A stretch of 64,000 nt of DNA from Paenibacillus cremeus (GTDB lineage: Bacteria; Bacillota; Bacilli; Paenibacillales; NBRC-103111). The position numbers were made by a program, and so were the translations under genes. This document shows, piece by piece, positions 58,419-64,000 of this stretch (within the stretch, counting starts at the first letter, position 1; each line of letters starts with the position of its first letter). The notes below the pieces were generated by a model. It worked only from the letters and a program-made list of their open reading frames with translations, was not told the DNA's origin and ran no database searches. The DNA lies in contig NZ_VNJI01000010.1 of assembly GCF_007786445.1 (NCBI RefSeq), positions 62,001 to 126,000 of the forward strand. The letters run 5' to 3'.

Positions 58419-58637
58419 ATGTCAGATTCCCCTAATACAAACGAAACGTCCGTAACTGCGGAAGAACCCCGCAAGATGAGTTTGGCGGATGCCATTAAGA
58501 ACAAGCTTGCACAGAAGAAACAAGCACAGGCCGAAGGCAAGGGCGGAGGCCAAATGCGTGCCGGCAATGACGCGGTCATGCGCAGCCAGAACAACAAAAA
58601 GCCGAATAACCAGCGCCGTCGTACCGGAGGAAGCTAA
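58419..58637 (+). CDS. Small basic, low-complexity protein of unknown function
   Basis: Protein of 72 residues. An acidic N-terminal stretch (NTNETSVTAEEP) changes to a basic, Lys/Gln/Asn-rich part (IKNKLAQKKQAQAEGKGGGQ, MRSQNNKKPNNQRRRTGGS). No family recognised; probably intrinsically disordered and able to bind nucleic acid. Start supported by GTAGGTG, own promoter upstream and terminator downstream. Divergent from the thioredoxin gene. Confidence 0.65.
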   Translation: MSDSPNTNETSVTAEEPRKMSLADAIKNKLAQKKQAQAEGKGGGQMRAGNDAVMRSQNNKKPNNQRRRTGGS

Positions 58638-58660
58638 GCTTTACCTGGGCGTATGGAAAA

Positions 58661-58708
58661 GAAGGATGAGCGCCGTCGTCGTAAGAGGACAGCGTCTCAT
58701 CCTTTTTT
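58661..58708. terminator. Terminator between the small gene and ykpA
   Basis: AAGGATGAG and CTCATCCTT form a nine-base stem with a loop of 25 bases and a T-run on the plus side. It serves the small gene; the loop is long. Confidence 0.65.
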
Positions 58709-58712
58709 AGCG

Positions 58713-60356
<1,644 letters not shown>

Positions 60357-60428
60357 CTAAAGCCTTATAATCAATACCGCTTCCAAACATATAGTATAGC
60401 ATAAGTACCGCTTGGTTCCCAACACCTG

Positions 60429-61373
60429 TCAGCTTTGTTGCGAAAATTTTACATACGTGATCGCCTGTCGGCCCATTTGGTTCCACGCGGCGATGAAATC
60501 CGCCTTTTCCGTTCGTTCTTCTTCTCCCAGCGGATCGTTAATATAAATATAATGATCGTCATACCCTGTGACCAGCACCGAATGCTCCCGATACGTGATA
60601 TCCATCGTCCCCTCAGGCGTATCCCAAGTTTCGAACGCATCGTCATCCAACTCTACATAGTCCATGTTCACAATCCCCCATACGGGAACGCCTTGATCTA
60701 GAAAATGGTACAGGTCATCGAACTCGGCGCCCGTGGCATCGATAATTTGCCCTTGCAGATAGGTTTCCGCAAGCTCCTTGACCGGCTGATGGTAGACGCC
60801 GTAGCCCGGCTCCTCGAACGTGGCCATATCGCCAACAAAGCCGTCATTCGGATTGCCAAAATGAATCATGTGATCCTTGATCGTAAATGGTGTCGAATCT
60901 TTGTGAATGGCCGCCGCCAGCGTCATTTTGTCTACATTGATGCCGGCATGCTGGAGCAGCATGGCCAGACTCGTCACTTCACAGCCTCGTTCCAGCTCCG
61001 GCATCTGATAGATCAGCGGTGCATCGATCAGCGCTTCTCCGGCAGGCTCGACGTTGGACCAGATCGGCCTTTTCTTAAATTGGACAGACGATCCGGCAAA
61101 ATGCTTGGCTTCTCCCACAGCAGCTTCATACTCAGGGAACGCGCCTATGAAAATAGCGTCCTGCCACGCCGTGTAGGGTGTCAGCTCGAAGTTAATCGGA
61201 TTGTCATCATCGGTTTGATCATTGGAGAGGGGGATGATGGCAGGCTTAATCGTTGATTGTACTGCCACTGCCGTGTTCGTTGGTAAATATGCCTCATCTA
61301 CTGTACTGGATGCACAGCCTCCAAGCATAAACATCGCTCCCATCAGCAGGGCGCAGCACTTCGCGTTTTTCAT
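60429..61373 (-). CDS. C39-like cysteine peptidase lipoprotein
   Basis: Exported protein of 314 residues with lipobox MFMLGGC at residue 20. Peptidase_C39_2-type catalytic signs: Cys in LERGCEVTSLAMLLQHAG (about 131) and His in REHSVLVTGYDDHYIYINDPLG (about 263), followed by Asn/Asp. The substrate is likely a surface peptide or cell-wall component. Related Bacillus proteins are YvpB-like. It lies between two ABC-F genes in the same direction, but its role there is unknown. Confidence 0.88.
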   Translation of the reverse strand: MKNAKCCALLMGAMFMLGGCASSTVDEAYLPTNTAVAVQSTIKPAIIPLSNDQTDDDNPINFELTPYTAWQDAIFIGAFPEYEAAVGEAKHFAGSSVQFKKRPIWSNVEPAGEALIDAPLIYQMPELERGCEVTSLAMLLQHAGINVDKMTLAAAIHKDSTPFTIKDHMIHFGNPNDGFVGDMATFEEPGYGVYHQPVKELAETYLQGQIIDATGAEFDDLYHFLDQGVPVWGIVNMDYVELDDDAFETWDTPEGTMDITYREHSVLVTGYDDHYIYINDPLGEEERTEKADFIAAWNQMGRQAITYVKFSQQS

Positions 61374-61409
61374 TTGATCCCCCTCCTTGCTGCAACAGTC
61401 TCAGCCCTA

Positions 61410-63326
61410 TTACTTGTTATTCGCGATTTGTTCGACCAGCTCGGAAAGCTCCGTCCAGCGGTCCATGGCTTGCTCGAGCTTGGCGTTCAGCTCCTGCTCC
61501 TCATGGAATAGCGTCTGCACCTTACCGTAGTCGCTCCCAGCCTTTTCGATCTCCGACTTGATCTGGGAGAGTCGCTCTTCCAGTCCTGCGATCCGGCCTT
61601 CGATCTCATCCCAATCCTTCTGATCTTTAAAAGAAAGCTTGCGTGGACGATTCGCATCCCGCTTCGGATCATTCACTCCCGGCTCCGCCGCCTTCTGTTC
61701 TCTTCGCGCTTGCTCTTCCACCTGCCGCTCCGTCTTCAGCACGTCCATGTATTCCGTGTAATTCCCAAAGAACCGTCGAACCCTTCCGTCGCCTTCAAAC
61801 ACGAATAAATGATCTGCCGTCCGGTCCAAGAAATACCGGTCATGGGATACAGTAATAACGACCCCTGGAAAATCCTCCAAATATTCCTCCAGCACCGTCA
61901 GCGTTTGAATGTCCAAATCATTTGTAGGCTCGTCCAGCAGGAGCACATTCGGTTCGCCCATCAGAGTACGCAGCAGGTATAATCTCCGCTTCTCACCGCC
62001 GGAAAGCCTGCCAATCGGAGTCCATTGCTGCGATGGCGAAAAGAGGAAACGCTCCATCATTTGCGCTGCCGTGATTGCCTCGCCTGATGTCGTGTGGATC
62101 ACTTCCGCAGCTTCCTTGATGTAATCGATCGCCCTCATCTTCTCGTCCATCTCGACGGCTTCCTGTGTATAGTATGCGAGCTTCACGGTCGGACCGACGT
62201 CGATTGTTCCGTGATCCGGCATCATTCTCCCTGCCAGCATATTGAGCAATGTGGATTTGCCGGTTCCGTTTGGGCCAATGATGCCCACCCGATCTTCAGG
62301 GAGAACGATATAACTGAAGTTATCGAGCACCTTGCGGCTGCCGAATGACTTGGAGACGTCCTCCAGCTCCATGATTTTTTTCCCGAGCCGGCTGGCACCG
62401 AGTGCCATTTCCAATTGGGCAGACGGACCGTCCACCTTCTTGTCGCGCAATGCAACGACTCGTTCCACGCGAGCCTTTTGCTTCGTGGTTCTAGCTTTAG
62501 CGCCTCGTCGCAGCCAGGCCAGCTCACGGCGCAGCAGGTTTTGCCGCTTATCTTCCTCCGCTGCTTCCCGTTCCAGTCGGTCTGCTTTCTTTTCCAGGAA
62601 GGCGGCATAATTTCCTTCGTAGCTGTACAGCTTGCCTCGATCCAGCTCGAAAATTCGGTTCGTCACCCGATCCAGAAAGTAGCGGTCATGCGTGACGAGC
62701 AGCAAGGCCCCTTTCCATTTGCTCAAAAACTCCTCCAGCCACTCGACCGTCTCATGATCGATATGGTTAGTCGGCTCATCGAGTATGAGCAAGTCCGCCG
62801 GCTGGATCAGCACCCGAGCCATCGCTACCCGCTTGCGCTGCCCTCCGGACAACGTACCGACCTTTTGCCCAAAATCGCGAATTCCCAGCTGGGTCAAAAC
62901 CGTTTTGGCGATGGTCGATGCTTCCCATGCTCCAGTCGCATCCATGCGCTGCTGAGCGGTGAAGAGCTTCGCTTGACGTTTCTCGTCCTCCGGCGCGAGC
63001 TGCAGCTCGGCCAGTGCCCATTCATACTCTCTGAGCGCTTGCATCAGCGGAGTTTCGCCGTGAAACACCTGCTCCAGCACCGTTGAATCCGACTCGAACA
63101 CCGGATTTTGCGGCAAATATTCCACCCGAAAGTGATTGGCATGGATCAACTTGCCCTTTTCCAGCGGCTCCAGACCCGCCATGACCTTGAGCAGCGTCGA
63201 CTTCCCTGTCCCGTTGACTCCAACGAGCCCGATTCGTTCTTTCTCATTAATTTGAAAATGGACGTCGTCGAACAGCACCTTCTCGCCGTAGCTTTTATAT
63301 AACTCTTCCACTGTTAAAATGTTCAT
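61410..63326 (-). CDS. yfmR: ABC-F protein, Uup/YfmR type
   Basis: Protein of 638 residues. Module 1 has [54 protein letters not shown]; module 2 has [42 protein letters not shown]. The linker (RRELAWLRRGAKARTTKQKARVERV) and the C-terminal coiled coil (LSQIKSEIEKAGSDYGKVQTL) match YfmR/Uup closely. ABC-F proteins of this type rescue stalled ribosomes, including proline-rich stalls in B. subtilis. ATG follows GAGGAAC. Confidence 0.93.
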   Translation of the reverse strand: MNILTVEELYKSYGEKVLFDDVHFQINEKERIGLVGVNGTGKSTLLKVMAGLEPLEKGKLIHANHFRVEYLPQNPVFESDSTVLEQVFHGETPLMQALREYEWALAELQLAPEDEKRQAKLFTAQQRMDATGAWEASTIAKTVLTQLGIRDFGQKVGTLSGGQRKRVAMARVLIQPADLLILDEPTNHIDHETVEWLEEFLSKWKGALLLVTHDRYFLDRVTNRIFELDRGKLYSYEGNYAAFLEKKADRLEREAAEEDKRQNLLRRELAWLRRGAKARTTKQKARVERVVALRDKKVDGPSAQLEMALGASRLGKKIMELEDVSKSFGSRKVLDNFSYIVLPEDRVGIIGPNGTGKSTLLNMLAGRMMPDHGTIDVGPTVKLAYYTQEAVEMDEKMRAIDYIKEAAEVIHTTSGEAITAAQMMERFLFSPSQQWTPIGRLSGGEKRRLYLLRTLMGEPNVLLLDEPTNDLDIQTLTVLEEYLEDFPGVVITVSHDRYFLDRTADHLFVFEGDGRVRRFFGNYTEYMDVLKTERQVEEQARREQKAAEPGVNDPKRDANRPRKLSFKDQKDWDEIEGRIAGLEERLSQIKSEIEKAGSDYGKVQTLFHEEQELNAKLEQAMDRWTELSELVEQIANNK

Positions 63327-63360
63327 TTACTGGTGTTCCTCTCTTCTTGCTGGTTGCTAA

Positions 63361-64000
63361 CTAATTTCCGCTGCCGTATTCTTTCGCCGGTTCCGTGACG
63401 TAGGCCGCCAGCAGCGCCGTTGTATGTAGGATACCATCCACATGTGTACGTTCCATGGCATGTGAAGCATGCACGCCAGGACCGATCAATGCTGCGCGAA
63501 TATTGCTCCCGCCGCGCAGCGCAGCCGATGCATCCGAGCCGTATTGCGGGTAGATGTCCACCGCGTACGACAAGCCGTCCCGCTTAGCGAGCTCAATCAG
63601 CTTCGAAGTCATTGCATAGTCATACGGACCGGAGGAATCCTTGGCACAAATGGACACGTCCCATTCTGTGCAGCTGAGATCATCGCCCATGGCGCCCATA
63701 TCCACAGCGATCATTTCGGTGATGTCCTGAGGAATCCACGCGGCTCCATGACCTACCTCTTCGTAGGTGCTGATCAATATTTTGATCGTGTACTCCGGCT
63801 GAAGGTTCTCCCGCTTCAGGAGCTCAAGCAGCCCAAAGAGCGCTGCAACGCCGGCCTTATCGTCCAAGTGTCGTGACTTGATATAGCCGTTCGCTTTAAA
63901 CTCCGTTCTAGGCTGGAAGGAAATTGGATCTCCCACCGCAATGCCAAGCGCAGTCGCATCAGCTGCATTTTTCACCCGCTCATCCAGTCGCACTTCCATG
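63361..64000 (-). CDS. M42-family aminopeptidase (partial, N-terminus off window)
   Basis: C-terminal 210 residues or so of a zinc aminopeptidase with about 350 in total; the reading frame runs off the right edge. Metal-site motifs: SRHLDDKAGVAALFG with the bridging Asp, STYEEVGHGAAW with the catalytic Glu pair, AVDMGAMGDDLS, and HASHAMERTHVDGI with the final His. The M42 family removes N-terminal residues from peptides as large self-compartmentalised particles. It ends 35 bases before the yfmR start and reads in the same direction. Confidence 0.9.
   Translation of the reverse strand, partial: MEVRLDERVKNAADATALGIAVGDPISFQPRTEFKANGYIKSRHLDDKAGVAALFGLLELLKRENLQPEYTIKILISTYEEVGHGAAWIPQDITEMIAVDMGAMGDDLSCTEWDVSICAKDSSGPYDYAMTSKLIELAKRDGLSYAVDIYPQYGSDASAALRGGSNIRAALIGPGVHASHAMERTHVDGILHTTALLAAYVTEPAKEYGSGN

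Overview
The window looks like chromosomal DNA of a Paenibacillus-like, endospore-forming member of the Bacillales. The evidence is a set of lineage markers: a KapB homologue, a YhcN/YlaJ-type sporulation lipoprotein, a YtxJ (bacillithiol-system) protein, ABC-F proteins very close to Bacillus YkpA and YfmR, large membrane-anchored AraC regulators beside a LplB/LplC-type sugar ABC transporter, and a YesM/YesN two-component pair. GC content is moderately high, strong GGAGG ribosome binding sites are common, and GTG or TTG starts are frequent. I see no rRNA, tRNA, CRISPR array, insertion sequence, prophage or integrase. Genes are dense and mostly on the minus strand.

Layout. 1-4756: a sugar ABC importer (truncated binding protein, two permeases) with its membrane AraC regulator. 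5006-12982: HelD, a 2-hydroxyacid dehydrogenase with LarE, a glutathione peroxidase, and a RavA/ViaA-like MoxR ATPase plus VWA pair. 13083-16554: a DUF3900 protein, then a divergent adenylosuccinate synthetase paralogue facing a LysR regulator. 16636-19665: Cu/Zn SOD lipoprotein and a methyltransferase / carbon-nitrogen hydrolase / acetyltransferase operon. 19847-22761: aldo-keto reductase and Gfo/Idh/MocA oxidoreductase divergent from an AraC regulator. 22834-26305: topoisomerase III, a small unknown, and a TIGR01777 epimerase.

26448-31756 is a tight seven-gene glycan operon: GT-C-like membrane protein, DPM-synthase-like GT2, DUF2304, small EmrE-like transporter, FemAB-like acyltransferase, methyltransferase, and polysaccharide deacetylase. 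Two of these resemble proteins linked elsewhere to XrtA/EpsH polysaccharide systems, but no exosortase is visible. A 310-base gap with two perfect palindromes separates it from a MarR gene, which is followed by a 1011-residue AAA ATPase/TPR protein without a recognisable output domain. 35682-37396 holds an esterase, YtxJ and a phosphoesterase.

37489-45254 is a five-gene MacAB-like ABC system: an ATPase, a lipoprotein adaptor, a very large FtsX-type permease, a second ATPase fused to an AbrB/SpoVT-like domain, and a large exported protein of unknown function. A YesM/YesN-type two-component system lies just upstream behind its own terminator. 48756-54255 carries small unknown proteins, an AIM24 protein, PurT, an HxlR regulator, a YhcN-type lipoprotein and a TRIC channel. 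54263-64000 carries an oxidoreductase, a two-component system with an unusual H-box, KapB, a thioredoxin, a small basic protein, two ABC-F proteins flanking a C39-like lipoprotein, and a truncated M42 aminopeptidase.

The best candidates for undescribed biology are the glycan operon, the ABC system with the AbrB-fused ATPase, the LysR-paired PurA paralogue with changed IMP-pocket residues, and the MarR-linked ATPase/TPR protein. All functions are assigned by reading motifs and recalling family sequences; no database search was run.
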